Shown here: positions 1 through 8,159 of the stretch, one piece after another
How positions within the stretch are numbered: the stretch's first letter is position 1
Layout of the letters: each line of letters opens with the position of its first letter
Source of the DNA: Planctomycetaceae bacterium
GTDB taxonomy: Bacteria > Planctomycetota > UBA1135 > GCA-002686595
NCBI GenBank assembly: GCA_016125265.1
Contig: WGMC01000024.1
Coordinates: 1 to 64,000 of the forward strand
Direction: 5' to 3'
Length of the DNA: 64,000 bases
Program-made: the position numbers and the translations under genes
Notes under the pieces: generated by a model
Told to the model about the DNA's origin: nothing
The model's input: the letters and a program-made list of their open reading frames with translations, nothing else
The model's database searches: none

Positions 1-418
1 CGCACCAGCGCACGTCGGCGCCGCACCGTGCCCGCGGCGTGGCGCGTGCCGTCGTCCCCGATTGGGAGCGCCGCAATACCTGGGGCGTTGCCCCAGGCTA
101 CGATCGGCCGGGGCGTTGCCCCTTCCGGACACGCGCGCGCGAAGGAGCGCACCATCGATCACGCGCACCATCGATCACGCGCACCATCGATCACGCGCGC
201 ACGCGCGCCCAAGCGGCGCCCAAGCGACTTCGGCAGCACGCGCGCTCGCAACGGCCGCCCGCGAGCGCCAACGGCGCGATCCCATAGTAGCCTGGGGCAA
301 CGCCCCAGGTTGGGGGAACGCCCCAGGTTGGGGCAACGCCCCAGGTCGGGGATCAGGAGGAGGTAAGGGCAGAAAGCCCGCTCCATTGCGCGCGCACCGT
401 GCGCGTCCGGCCCTCGGC
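1..418. repeat. Repeat-rich intergenic region (family A palindromes and short tandems)
   Basis: This stretch holds no convincing gene. It contains two halves of the window's family A element: a palindromic arm built on CCTGGGGCGTTGCCCCAGG near 81-99 and the opposite-strand arm CCTGGGGCAACGCCCCAGG at 291-309. The second arm is extended into three 18-bp tandem copies at 293-346. Three perfect 16-bp copies of accatcgatcacgcgc lie at 151-198. A GGGCAGAAAGCCC hairpin near 369-381 resembles the GGGCTGAAAGCCC arm seen in other copies. Open frames here are low-complexity and are treated as chance. Confidence 0.75.
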
Positions 419-1315
419 TCAGTTGGGAACCGAGTCGTCCACACGCGCCGGTTGGCCGCGCAGCACGGAGTTGTCTGCGAAGAGTTGCGTTTGGTCGATC
501 ACGGGCGTCGTCAGCAGCTTGGCCTCGTCGATCTGGCCCGACTGTCCGTAGGCGTCCAGGGCGTTCTGCCAGGTCACCAACTCGACCGCCTTCGGGTCGA
601 TGCCGCGTTCGAGCATCATCTTGGCGGTCTTCGGCACCGACAGGGGATCCGACACACCCCAATCGGCCGACGAGTCGACGATCAGGCCCTTGGGCCCGTA
701 ACGCTCAAGGATCGCGCACATGCGCTCCGAGCCCATCTTCGTGTGCGGGTAGATCGTGAACGCAGCCCAGGCCCCCGCGTCCAGCACGTCCTGCACCGTC
801 TCCTCGTTGTTGTGATCGATCACCAGCATGTCCATGCTGAGGCCGATGTTCTTCGCCACCTCGAGCGACCGCACGATGCCGCGTTTCTTGTCGCGGTGCG
901 GCGAGTGCACCATCACCGGCATGTTGTGCTGGCGCGCGAACTCGAGCTGCACCTCGTAGGCGTGCTCTTCCGCCTTGGTGATCTCGTCGTAACCGATCTC
1001 GCCGATGGCGACGACACCCTGCTTGAGCGCAAACCGCGGCAGGATCTCGAGCACCTCGCGCGCCAAACCCTCGTTGTTCGCCTCCTTGCTGTTGAGGCCA
1101 ATCGCGCAGAAGTGCTCGATGCCAAACTGCGACGCGCGGAAACGCTCCCACCCCAACAGGGACGAGAAGTAGTCCAAGAAGGTGCCGAGGGCCGTGCGCG
1201 GCTGACCGAGCCAAAAGGCCGGCTCGACGATTGCGCGGATGCCCGCCTTGGCCATCGCGTCGTAGTCGTCGGTGGTCCGACTGGTCATGTGCACGTGGGG
1301 ATCGAAGAAGCGCAT
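419..1315 (-). CDS. eboB: EboB-like TatD-family metal-dependent hydrolase
   Basis: This 298-aa protein is a TatD-type amidohydrolase-fold enzyme. It opens with the metal-binding DPHVH motif (residues 5-9). It also carries GEIGYDE, the later histidines in VMVHSPHRDKK and VIDHNNEE, and a DSSADWG stretch near the end. EFAFWLGQPRT-like and NSKEANNE segments match what I know of EboB from ebo clusters better than generic TatD DNases. The gene lies 20 bp downstream of an EboA-type gene on the same strand, which strongly supports the name. In cyanobacteria the ebo genes are tied to moving a scytonemin precursor to the periplasm, but the chemistry is unresolved. The usual next genes (a UbiA-type prenyltransferase, a dehydroquinate synthase-like protein and others) do not follow; repeats do. 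Confidence 0.85.
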   Translation of the reverse strand: MRFFDPHVHMTSRTTDDYDAMAKAGIRAIVEPAFWLGQPRTALGTFLDYFSSLLGWERFRASQFGIEHFCAIGLNSKEANNEGLAREVLEILPRFALKQGVVAIGEIGYDEITKAEEHAYEVQLEFARQHNMPVMVHSPHRDKKRGIVRSLEVAKNIGLSMDMLVIDHNNEETVQDVLDAGAWAAFTIYPHTKMGSERMCAILERYGPKGLIVDSSADWGVSDPLSVPKTAKMMLERGIDPKAVELVTWQNALDAYGQSGQIDEAKLLTTPVIDQTQLFADNSVLRGQPARVDDSVPN

Positions 1316-1335
1316 GGTGCCTTGCAGCTAAAGGG

Positions 1336-2286
1336 TCAGGCCGGAAGCCGGTCGAAGGCGTCCGGCTCCAGATGGCGGAAGATGCCTTGGGTGTTCTCGC
1401 CGGCCAGAGCGCGGCGCCAAAGGCCCGCCACACGAAGGTCGGATTCCGCGCCCGAGAGGGCCTCGACGCGCTCGCGTTCGCCGGCGCGCAGGAGTGCGAG
1501 ACCCGCGGCAGCGCGGGCCCGCGCGGTGTGCCTCGGCGGGGCGCCCACGGGGGCGGTCGCTTGGCCCAGCTCGCGCTCGGCACAGGCGATCGCACGCGCG
1601 CCGCCTTCCGTGCCGAGGCACAGCCACAGATCCACGGGCACGTGGCGCCCGGCGCTGCGTCGCTCGTCGGTGTAGTCGAGCGCCATGCGTGCCAATGTCG
1701 CATCGAGGCGCCGTTCGAGCCCGACCATGCGCCACAGGGGCGCGCCGACGAACAAGCACTTCAGCGCGGCCTGACGGAACGCGTCGTCGTCGAAGTGCCA
1801 GTCCAGATACGGCGTGTCGCAGGCGGCGGCCTCGAAGACCGAGCGCATGTTCGAGCGGCAACCCTCGCCCACGCGCCAGCGCCAGCGTTCGGAGCGGGGC
1901 AGGTGCGCGGCGGCGCGCAGGAGCGCGGCCGTCTCGCCTTCGTCGCTGAAACGGAAGGCGTCTTCCAGCGTGGCGTCCGCGGCTTCGCCGCCGCTCTCCG
2001 CCAGCGCCAGTGCGAGATCCACCCGCAGGGTCTCGAGCAGCGTCCAACGTTCGCATTCCCAGCCCGGAAGGCTCGCCGCAGCCGCCGCGCGCTCCGCATT
2101 CGTGGGCTCGAGTAGCACGCCCGGCCGCACATGGCGCGACGCGAGGGCGAGCAACTCGCCAAACCGCGCCGAGCTCGGCGTGCCCGCGCATTCCGAGCGG
2201 GCCGAGGCCAAAAACTGCGCGCCCGCGGGCCCGAGGCGCGACGCGAGAAGGGAGCCGAGAACCGGTGCGGTGGCCGACGTGACCAT
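1336..2286 (-). CDS. eboA: EboA domain protein
   Basis: This 316-aa protein has the diagnostic EboA block around residues 140-225: EGCRSNMRSVFEAAA, a DWHFDDDAF stretch, ALKCLFVGAPLWRMVGL, then DYTDERRSAGR and a DLW ending. EboA has no known catalytic activity and is found almost only in ebo gene clusters. I chose the ATG at 2286. The frame stays open to 2364, but the extra 26 residues are low-complexity and begin at the edge of the upstream tandem repeat. No signal peptide or membrane segment is visible, so it should be cytoplasmic. It is followed after 20 bp by the EboB-like gene and is probably co-transcribed with it. Confidence 0.85.
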   Translation of the reverse strand: MVTSATAPVLGSLLASRLGPAGAQFLASARSECAGTPSSARFGELLALASRHVRPGVLLEPTNAERAAAAASLPGWECERWTLLETLRVDLALALAESGGEAADATLEDAFRFSDEGETAALLRAAAHLPRSERWRWRVGEGCRSNMRSVFEAAACDTPYLDWHFDDDAFRQAALKCLFVGAPLWRMVGLERRLDATLARMALDYTDERRSAGRHVPVDLWLCLGTEGGARAIACAERELGQATAPVGAPPRHTARARAAAGLALLRAGERERVEALSGAESDLRVAGLWRRALAGENTQGIFRHLEPDAFDRLPA

Positions 2287-2360
2287 AGGGCGACGAGGAT
2301 ACCCGCCGCCAAGGGCGAGGCCCAGGGGCGACCCCGCAGGCCCGTCGAGGGGGCGCGGTG

Positions 2361-2534
2361 TCACCCTCGGATCACCCGTGTCACCCTCGGATCACCCGTG
2401 TCACCCTCGGATCACCCGTGTCACCCTCGGATCACCCGTGTCACCCTCGGATCACACGTGTCACCCTCGGATCACACGTGTCACCCTCGGATCACACGTG
2501 TCACCCTCGGATCACACGGTGCCCCCCCCTCGGA
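2361..2534. repeat. 20-bp direct tandem repeat, eight units plus a partial ninth
   Basis: Eight head-to-tail 20-bp units run from 2361 to 2520 and a degraded ninth follows. The unit is tcaccctcggatcacccgtg. The first four units are identical (2361-2440), the next three share one substitution giving atcacacgtg (2441-2500), and the eighth changes at its last bases. This gradient suggests stepwise duplication. The array lies between the 3' end of the toroid protein gene and eboA, both on the minus strand. Its 20-bp period is not a multiple of three, so it would encode different peptides in each copy and is not coding. Confidence 0.95.
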
Positions 2535-3722
2535 TCAATAGACTTCCGCGGGCGGAAGGCCCCGTCGGAGCGCAAGCACCAGGTACGCCGTGCCCGCCAC
2601 CTTCATGTAGTCCGAAGTCAGGAAGTCGACGGCGGTGCCCTGCTCGGATTGTGCCTCCACCAGGAGCGGTCGCAGGCGCGCGTGCCAAGTTTCGCGTTCG
2701 GCCGCGTCCGGTAGGAGCTCGATGGCCTCGGCCGCGTAGTAGTGCGCGAAGAGGTAGAAGTAGCCCGCGTTGTAGTAGTACGCCTCGTGCGGAATCGGCC
2801 GACCGTGGGCCACACGCAGGAAGCGGTGGTGCAGGAAGAACTGCTCCAGCCCCCAGCGCACACGCTCTTCCGTGATGCGTTCGTCGCCCACTCGCGCCAA
2901 GCCGAAGTGGCACACCTGGATGCGGCCCAGACTGCCCTTCACGTTGTCGATGTGCTCGCCACCGCGGTGGCGCGGCACGGCCTCGTCGGCATTGTAGGTG
3001 TAGGCGCCATTGGGCAGGGCCGCGCGTCGAACCGCGCGGATCGCGCGGTCGAGGGTCGTTTCGTCCTCGATCCAACCCAGCTCGATGGCGTCGCGGACGG
3101 AAGGCAGCACCAGTGCAGTGCAAAAGCTCGTGGCCCACTTGGGGCGGCGTGTGAACGGCGGGTCGTCGTAGTACGCCCACCCGCCCGACGGCACCTCGTT
3201 CTTGGCCAGGATCTCCGCGAACTCCTTGCCGCGCGCGGCGACACGGTCGGCGCGCTCGCCCTCCCGGAATCGGCCGTCCCGCGCGACCTGCGTGGTCGCC
3301 ACCAGTCCGTAGAGCGCGCTCCAGACGTAGTCCACGTCCCAGTCGCTGCCGCGCTTCGGCAGGCGTGTGCTGCAGAGCCAATCGATGCCGCGCTCGAGGG
3401 CGGCATCCGTCTCCGGCGTGGGGTCGAGTGCAAGCAGCGCCGACACGGCAAGCCCCTGACTCGCCACCTGCCACGCGTAGTAGGTCTCGACGCTGAAGCC
3501 CAACTCCAGCACGCCGTCGAGCACCCCCACCGCCCAACTGCCGTCCTCGTGCTGGTTCGAGAGCAACCAGCCAACGGAGCGTTCGAGGGCGAGTTCCGCG
3601 GCCTCGGCGGGCAGGGTCGCGGGCAACCCGGCCGCGCCGATGCGCGGCGGCGGCGCGAGTTCCTGGGCCGAGGCGGTGCCGACGAGGCCGAGGCAAAGCG
3701 CGAGGGCGGCGAGTGTCTTCAT
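2535..3722 (-). CDS. Secreted terpenoid cyclase/squalene-oxidase-like toroid protein
   Basis: This 395-aa protein starts with a clear signal peptide (MKTLAALALCLGLVGTASA). The mature part has repeats of the prenyltransferase/squalene-oxidase alpha-alpha toroid type: a WLLSNQHEDGSW segment near residue 55, then WLCSTR, GGWAYYDD and GAYTYN. These are the usual helix-turn signatures of such repeats. No DxDD or other cyclase catalytic motif is evident, so an enzymatic cyclase role is unlikely. Secreted members of this family are common in Planctomycetes, with unknown function. The start was set at the ATG directly after the signal-less read-through frame; it lies 1 bp from the stop of the upstream coiled-coil lipoprotein gene, which indicates an operon. 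Confidence 0.75.
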   Translation of the reverse strand: MKTLAALALCLGLVGTASAQELAPPPRIGAAGLPATLPAEAAELALERSVGWLLSNQHEDGSWAVGVLDGVLELGFSVETYYAWQVASQGLAVSALLALDPTPETDAALERGIDWLCSTRLPKRGSDWDVDYVWSALYGLVATTQVARDGRFREGERADRVAARGKEFAEILAKNEVPSGGWAYYDDPPFTRRPKWATSFCTALVLPSVRDAIELGWIEDETTLDRAIRAVRRAALPNGAYTYNADEAVPRHRGGEHIDNVKGSLGRIQVCHFGLARVGDERITEERVRWGLEQFFLHHRFLRVAHGRPIPHEAYYYNAGYFYLFAHYYAAEAIELLPDAAERETWHARLRPLLVEAQSEQGTAVDFLTSDYMKVAGTAYLVLALRRGLPPAEVY

Positions 3723-3723
3723 G

Positions 3724-4398
3724 TCACTCCTTGCTCTCGCCCTCGGACTTCGCGCCCTTCTGCGCCTTCTCGAGGTTCTTCTGGGCCTTCGCCAGTGCCT
3801 GCTCGACTTCGAGCTTCGTGCGCTCCAAACCGCGCTTCGCCTCGGCGAGCGCAAGTTCCGCCTCGAGCACCTCGCGCTCCAACTCGCGCTGTTTGCTCGG
3901 CAGCGTGTGGCTGGTCAGAAGGGTGTGTTTCGCCTCCGTGAGCGCCAGGCCGCGTTGCGCCATTTCGAGGCTGCGGCGGCCCCGAGAGAGCACGAGTTCC
4001 TTCGTGATCTCGGCGAAGTCGTCGCCGGCGTACATCGCTTCGAGCTCGCCCAGTTCCGCCTCGGCGTCCGTCAGACGGTTCCGCGCCGCGTCCAGCCCGA
4101 GCTGCGACTCCTGCTGCTCGAAGCCACGCTCGGCGCCCGTGAACGCGGCAAGTTCCTTGCGCGCGTCCTCGAGGTCCTCCGCCGCGAACTTCAACTTGGC
4201 CTCGGCTTCGGCCAGCTCGCTCTCGCGCTGCAACTCGGCGAGCCGCAGTTCGGCCTTCGCTTCGCTCAACTCGGTGCCGTCGTCTTTCGTTTCGGCCGCG
4301 GGGCCGTCGCCTCCGGCGCGACCTCCGCCGGACGAAGCGCAGGCGCCGAGGAGGAGCAGGGAGAGGACCAGAGGCGAGGAGCGCAGGAGGTGCATCAT
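3724..4398 (-). CDS. Coiled-coil lipoprotein
   Basis: This 224-aa protein begins MMHLLRSS and has a lipoprotein signal ending in LLGAC, so Cys20 should be lipid-modified. After a short Gly/Ser linker almost the whole protein is charged and helical, rich in Glu, Lys, Ala and Leu with heptad-like spacing, typical of a long coiled coil. It has no catalytic motif. The frame is open to 4485, but the upstream extension lacks a signal peptide and is proline-rich, so the ATG pair at 4398/4395 is preferred. It is the first gene of a two-gene unit with the secreted toroid protein and may act with it at the envelope. Confidence 0.7.
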   Translation of the reverse strand: MMHLLRSSPLVLSLLLLGACASSGGGRAGGDGPAAETKDDGTELSEAKAELRLAELQRESELAEAEAKLKFAAEDLEDARKELAAFTGAERGFEQQESQLGLDAARNRLTDAEAELGELEAMYAGDDFAEITKELVLSRGRRSLEMAQRGLALTEAKHTLLTSHTLPSKQRELEREVLEAELALAEAKRGLERTKLEVEQALAKAQKNLEKAQKGAKSEGESKE

Positions 4399-4724
4399 GG
4401 GTGGATTGCTTGGGGGGGCGGTCACGGGATCGGCAGCCGGGTACGGGCCGCGCCGCGTTCCAGGTCGTCGGGCCGTGTGCATCATGCTGCCCCCTGGCGC
4501 CGCGCACCAAGGGACTCGACCCGAGGCATCCCGATCCCTAGCCCGGCCGCACCTTTCGCCCGGGGCTGCGGACCATTCCGTTCCTGTGCCGAGGCGCGCC
4601 GGATCGGGCCGTTCGGCGGCGGTCGTGGACGGAACCGGACCCCGCTGGCTACCCTGCCCGTTTGGGGGAGCGCGCCGCCGCGCCCCCTAGGTCCCACCGC
4701 ACCAGCTCCCGCCCCGGCCCTCCC
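4399..4724. other. Divergent intergenic region
   Basis: About 326 bp separate the lipoprotein gene (minus strand) from the P5C dehydrogenase gene (plus strand), so promoters for both should lie here. I see no repeat, no clear promoter box and no convincing Shine-Dalgarno sequence before either start. Confidence 0.5.
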
Positions 4725-6350
4725 ATGACCCACGGCGCCTTCCAGGTCCCCGCCCCCGTCAACGAACCCGTGCAGGCCTACGCCCCGGGCAGCCGGGAGC
4801 GCCAGCGCCTGGCCGCCGAGCTCGACCGTCAGGCCGCCGAGGTGGTCGAGATTCCCGTCCTGGTGGGCGGCAAGGAGGTGCGCACGGGCCGCACCGAGGT
4901 CGTGACCATGCCCCACGATCACGGGCACAAACTGGCCGTGGCGCACCTCGCGGGCCCGGCGGAAGTGAAGGAGGCGATCGAGGCCGGCGAGCGGGCGCGC
5001 AAGGACTGGGAGCGGCTGCCCTGGCCCGAGCGCGGCGCCGTGTTCCTGAAGGCCGCGGAGTTGCTCGCGGGCCCCTGGCGCGACCGCATCAACGCCTCGA
5101 CGATGCTGGGCCAGTCAAAAACCTGCCACCAGGCGGAAATCGACGCGGCCTGCGAGCTGATCGACTTCTGGCGCTTCAACGTGCACTTCGCCGAACGCCT
5201 CTACGCGGAACAACCGCAGTCCGCGCCCGGCGTGTGGAACCGCTTGGAGCACCGGCCGCTCGACGGGTTCGTGTTTGCGATCACACCGTTCAACTTCACC
5301 TCCATCGCGGGCAACCTGCCCACCGCGCCGGCGCTGCTCGGCAACACGGCGATCTGGAAAGCCTCCAGCACGTCGCTCTTGTCGAACTGGTGGCTCGTGA
5401 AGTTGCTGCAGGAAGCGGGGCTGCCCGAGGGTGTGATCAGCTTCCTGCCGGGCCGCGGCGCCGACGTAGGCGATCCGGTGTTTGCGGACTCGCGCCTGGC
5501 CGGAGTGCACTTCACGGGCTCCACCGCTACGTTCCGCACCATCTGGCGGAACGTGGCGGGGAACCTCGACAAGTACGGCCAGTACCCGCGCCTCGTCGGC
5601 GAAACGGGTGGCAAGGACTTCGTGTTCGCGCACCCCTCGGCGGACGTGGACTCGCTGGTCGTGGCGCTCCTGCGAGGGGCCTTCGAGTACCAGGGCCAAA
5701 AGTGCAGCGCCGCGAGCCGCGCCTACATCCCGAAGAGTCTCTCGGGCCGGGTGCTCGAGCAACTCGCCGCGGAGATGCACAAGGTCAAGATGGGCGATCC
5801 CCGCGACTTCTCGAACTTCGTCGGAGCGGTGATCGACAAGAAGTCCTTTGCGACCCAGAAGGCCGCCATCGACGCCGCAAAGGCCTCCAACGACGCCGAA
5901 GTGCGGATCGGCGGCCGCTGCGACGACTCGAAGGGATACTTCGTGGAGCCGACCGTGATCGTGGCCAAACGCCCCGACTACGACACGATGCAGCGCGAGC
6001 TGTTTGGGCCCGTCCTCACGGTCTACGTGTACGACGACAACAAGCTGGACGAGGCCGTGGAGGCCGCGAACACCGGCTCCGAATACGCGCTCACCGGCGC
6101 GATCTTCTCCCAGGACCGCCACGCCATCTCGGCCCTGACCCAGGCCCTGCGCTTCGCCGCCGGCAACTTCTACATCAACGACAAACCGACCGGTGCCGTC
6201 GTCGGCCAACAACCGTTCGGCGGCAGCCGCGCCTCGGGCACGAACGACAAGGCGGGCTCGATCCTGAACCTGCTGCGCTGGACGAGCCCGCGTACGCTGA
6301 AGGAGACGTTCGTGCCGCCGACCGACTGGCGGTATCCGTTCTTGGGCTAG
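4725..6350 (+). CDS. pruA: 1-pyrroline-5-carboxylate dehydrogenase (ALDH4 type)
   Basis: This 541-aa NAD-dependent aldehyde dehydrogenase oxidises glutamate semialdehyde/P5C to glutamate, the second step of proline breakdown. Its length and sequence fit the stand-alone ALDH4 class. Visible landmarks are FTGSTATF, the general base Glu293 in VGETGGKD, the nucleophile Cys327 in YQGQKCSAAS, and a C-terminal GQQPFGGSRASGTNDKAG segment. The ATG at 4725 is chosen over an in-frame upstream start because the intervening 21 residues are low-complexity and fall outside the family. No proline dehydrogenase gene is next to it, so the partner enzyme must be elsewhere. Confidence 0.95.
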   Translation: MTHGAFQVPAPVNEPVQAYAPGSRERQRLAAELDRQAAEVVEIPVLVGGKEVRTGRTEVVTMPHDHGHKLAVAHLAGPAEVKEAIEAGERARKDWERLPWPERGAVFLKAAELLAGPWRDRINASTMLGQSKTCHQAEIDAACELIDFWRFNVHFAERLYAEQPQSAPGVWNRLEHRPLDGFVFAITPFNFTSIAGNLPTAPALLGNTAIWKASSTSLLSNWWLVKLLQEAGLPEGVISFLPGRGADVGDPVFADSRLAGVHFTGSTATFRTIWRNVAGNLDKYGQYPRLVGETGGKDFVFAHPSADVDSLVVALLRGAFEYQGQKCSAASRAYIPKSLSGRVLEQLAAEMHKVKMGDPRDFSNFVGAVIDKKSFATQKAAIDAAKASNDAEVRIGGRCDDSKGYFVEPTVIVAKRPDYDTMQRELFGPVLTVYVYDDNKLDEAVEAANTGSEYALTGAIFSQDRHAISALTQALRFAAGNFYINDKPTGAVVGQQPFGGSRASGTNDKAGSILNLLRWTSPRTLKETFVPPTDWRYPFLG

Positions 6351-6383
6351 GCATGCGCGCCAACGGACCGATTCGCGCCCCCT

Positions 6384-6490
6384 GAGCGCGTTGCGCACCG
6401 TGTGGGCGAGCGCGTTGCGCACCGAGCGGGCGAGCGCGCTGTACACCGTGGCGGCGAGAGCGCTGGACACCTTGCGGGCGAGGGCGTTGG
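6384..6490. repeat. 24-bp degenerate tandem repeat
   Basis: Four 24-bp units (6384-6407, 6408-6431, 6432-6455, 6456-6479) and part of a fifth follow the P5C dehydrogenase gene. Each begins gagcgcg or a close variant and ends with GGC. Units differ at several positions, so the array is older than the 20-bp array near 2361. Confidence 0.8.
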
Positions 6491-6534
6491 GACATGCCCG
6501 CCACTGCATTCGTCTGCGCGCCAACGGCGCGCGC

Positions 6535-6683
6535 GATCGTAGCCTGGGGCAACGCCCCAGGTAGGTCGTTCGAAGGGAAACGGGCTGAAGGCCCGGCCCA
6601 TCGTTCGGCTGCGCGATGGGGCGGGCCTTCAGCCCTTGTGCCGCTCGCTACGAAAACCTGGGGCGTTGCCCCAGGCTACGATC
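6535..6683. repeat. Family A composite inverted-repeat element, complete copy
   Basis: A 149-bp element is bounded by perfect 28-bp inverted ends (6535-6562 and 6656-6683), each carrying the palindrome CCTGGGGC-AAC-GCCCCAGG. A second inverted pair lies inside (6582-6603 and 6614-6635, one mismatch), built on GGGCTGAAGGCCC/GGGCCTTCAGCCC. The whole could fold into a long branched hairpin. Single arms of the same family recur near 62-120, 280-400, 56498-56570 and 56854-56970. Confidence 0.9.
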
Positions 6684-6747
6684 GGGCGGGGCGTTGCCCC
6701 GCGCCCGGAACTCCGCGCCGCCTAGGTCAGCGAAGCGACGTGACGCC

Positions 6748-6838
6748 GGGTGCGCGGGCCTCCTGGCCCGCCTTGGGAAGCGGGCAGAATCTTGCACGAC
6801 CGGGGCTTCTCCAGGCGGGCCAGGAGGCCCGCGCACCC
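6748..6838. repeat. Family B inverted repeat pair
   Basis: Two perfect 26-bp inverted copies (6748-6773 and 6813-6838) flank 39 bp. The core is gtgcgcgggcctcctggccc. Single copies of this core recur at 6996-7021, 38859-38884 and 48787-48812, so this is an interspersed genomic repeat rather than a local terminator. Confidence 0.9.
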
Positions 6839-6925
6839 AGGCGGCAAGGCGCAGCGTAGTGGGAATGGATTGCGTCCGTGCAGATCGCTGCGAACGACCA
6901 CAACGGCGAATCGAGGCACCGACCG

Positions 6926-7042
6926 CGTTCTGTAGGGGCGCGGCCCTGTCCGCGCCCAAGGGGCGTTGAACTGCGGGGAACCACCCCGCGCTCCAAGGCG
7001 GGCCAGGAGGCCCGCGCACCCGAGCCGCGCCCCTACAGAACG
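6926..7042. mobile_element. Family B MITE-like element with 18-bp terminal inverted repeats
   Basis: A 117-bp element has perfect 18-bp terminal inverted repeats (cgttctgtaggggcgcgg at 6926-6943 and its complement at 7025-7042). It contains the family B core at 6996-7021 and a GCGGCCCTGTCCGCGC palindrome at the left end. A related copy lies in opposite orientation at 38857-38951. There is no coding capacity and no obvious target duplication. The element ends about 10 bp before the stop of phnE. Confidence 0.7.
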
Positions 7043-7052
7043 GGGTTGGGCA

Positions 7053-8159
7053 TTACGCGATCGCTTCGCGTACTTTCGCGCTCAGCCAGTCCATCGTCCA
7101 GACGACGGCGGTGATGAACAGCACGATCGTGCCGACTTCGTTGTAGCGGCCCAGGCCGAAGTATTGCATCAGGAGCTCGCCCACGCCGCCGCCGCCCACC
7201 AGGCCGATGATCGTGGCCATGCGCACGTTGATGTCCCAGCGGTAGATCGTGTACGAGAGGTAGGGCAACACAACCTGCGGCACCACGGCGTACCAGATCG
7301 TTTGCAGGCGGCCGGCGCCCGTTGCTTCGATCGCCTCGATCGGGCCGGTGTCGACCGATTCGATTTGCTCGGAGTAGAGCTTGATGAGGCTCGCGACCGA
7401 GTGCACGAACAGCGCCAGCATGCCACCGAACGGGCCGAAGCTGACCCACACGCTGAAGATGATGGCCCACAGCACCGGCTCGATCGAGCGCGTGAGGTTC
7501 GCGAGGAACCGCACCAGGCTGTAGAGCGCCATCGCGCCCGCGCTGTGCCGCGACAGGTTGCGCGCGGCGGCAAAACTCAGCACAAACGCCACGGGCACGG
7601 CGGCGACGGTGGCCATCAGGGCGACGAAGATGGTTTCGACCATCTTGTCGAAGACCACACCGGCGATGGACAAGTTGGGCTGCGCCAGTGCTTCGAAGAT
7701 GCGCCGCGCACCGGCCAAGCCCTCGCGGGAGAAGAGCGCGTACAGGTCGACTTGGGTGATGCGCAAACCCAGCCCCAGGGTGAGCGCCAGTGCGTAGAGC
7801 ACCGCGCGGCCGTGCCAGGTGCGCCAGAAACCGCCCGCGGGTTTCGGTGCGTCACCGCGCAGCAGCGGCGTGGTCCGTGCTACCGCCATGCGACCGGGGC
7901 TGGTGCGGATGCTGCTCCACAGGAGGCCTAGGAGCACACCGCCGACCAACAAGCCCAGATGCAGCGCAGGCGAGAACGCCTCCGGCGCGCCGCCGGACAC
8001 CGCGGGCGGATGGGTCCACCAGCGCAGGAACCACACCGTGCCGCCGAGGATGTACCAGGCCAAGAGCCCATCGAGCAGCGCGGCGCGCCAGCGCGCGGCC
8101 CCGTGTGCGCGGCGCACACGATCGGTGTGTTGGGCCCGGGCGTCGGGAAGCGGCTTCAT
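7053..8159 (-). CDS. phnE: Phosphonate-type ABC transporter permease PhnE
   Basis: This 368-aa inner-membrane permease belongs to the PhnE/PtxC family. The second half has the usual membrane segments and the EAA-like loop (EAIEATGAGRLQTIWYAVVPQV), followed by GLVGGGGVGELL near the C terminus. It is about 100 residues longer than typical PhnE, with two extra predicted membrane spans in the N-terminal part. Its ATG overlaps the phnC stop by 4 bp (ATGA), which fixes the start at 8159. It should form the channel for the PhnD-bound substrate powered by PhnC. The substrate could be a phosphonate, phosphite or phosphate ester; the sequence does not decide. Confidence 0.9.
   Translation of the reverse strand: MKPLPDARAQHTDRVRRAHGAARWRAALLDGLLAWYILGGTVWFLRWWTHPPAVSGGAPEAFSPALHLGLLVGGVLLGLLWSSIRTSPGRMAVARTTPLLRGDAPKPAGGFWRTWHGRAVLYALALTLGLGLRITQVDLYALFSREGLAGARRIFEALAQPNLSIAGVVFDKMVETIFVALMATVAAVPVAFVLSFAAARNLSRHSAGAMALYSLVRFLANLTRSIEPVLWAIIFSVWVSFGPFGGMLALFVHSVASLIKLYSEQIESVDTGPIEAIEATGAGRLQTIWYAVVPQVVLPYLSYTIYRWDINVRMATIIGLVGGGGVGELLMQYFGLGRYNEVGTIVLFITAVVWTMDWLSAKVREAIA

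Noticed and set aside
2361..2541. Coding 20-bp repeats (VTLGSPVSPSDHP-type peptides)
   Set aside because: The period is not a multiple of three, every frame is open only because of base composition, and the array lies between two well-defined genes.
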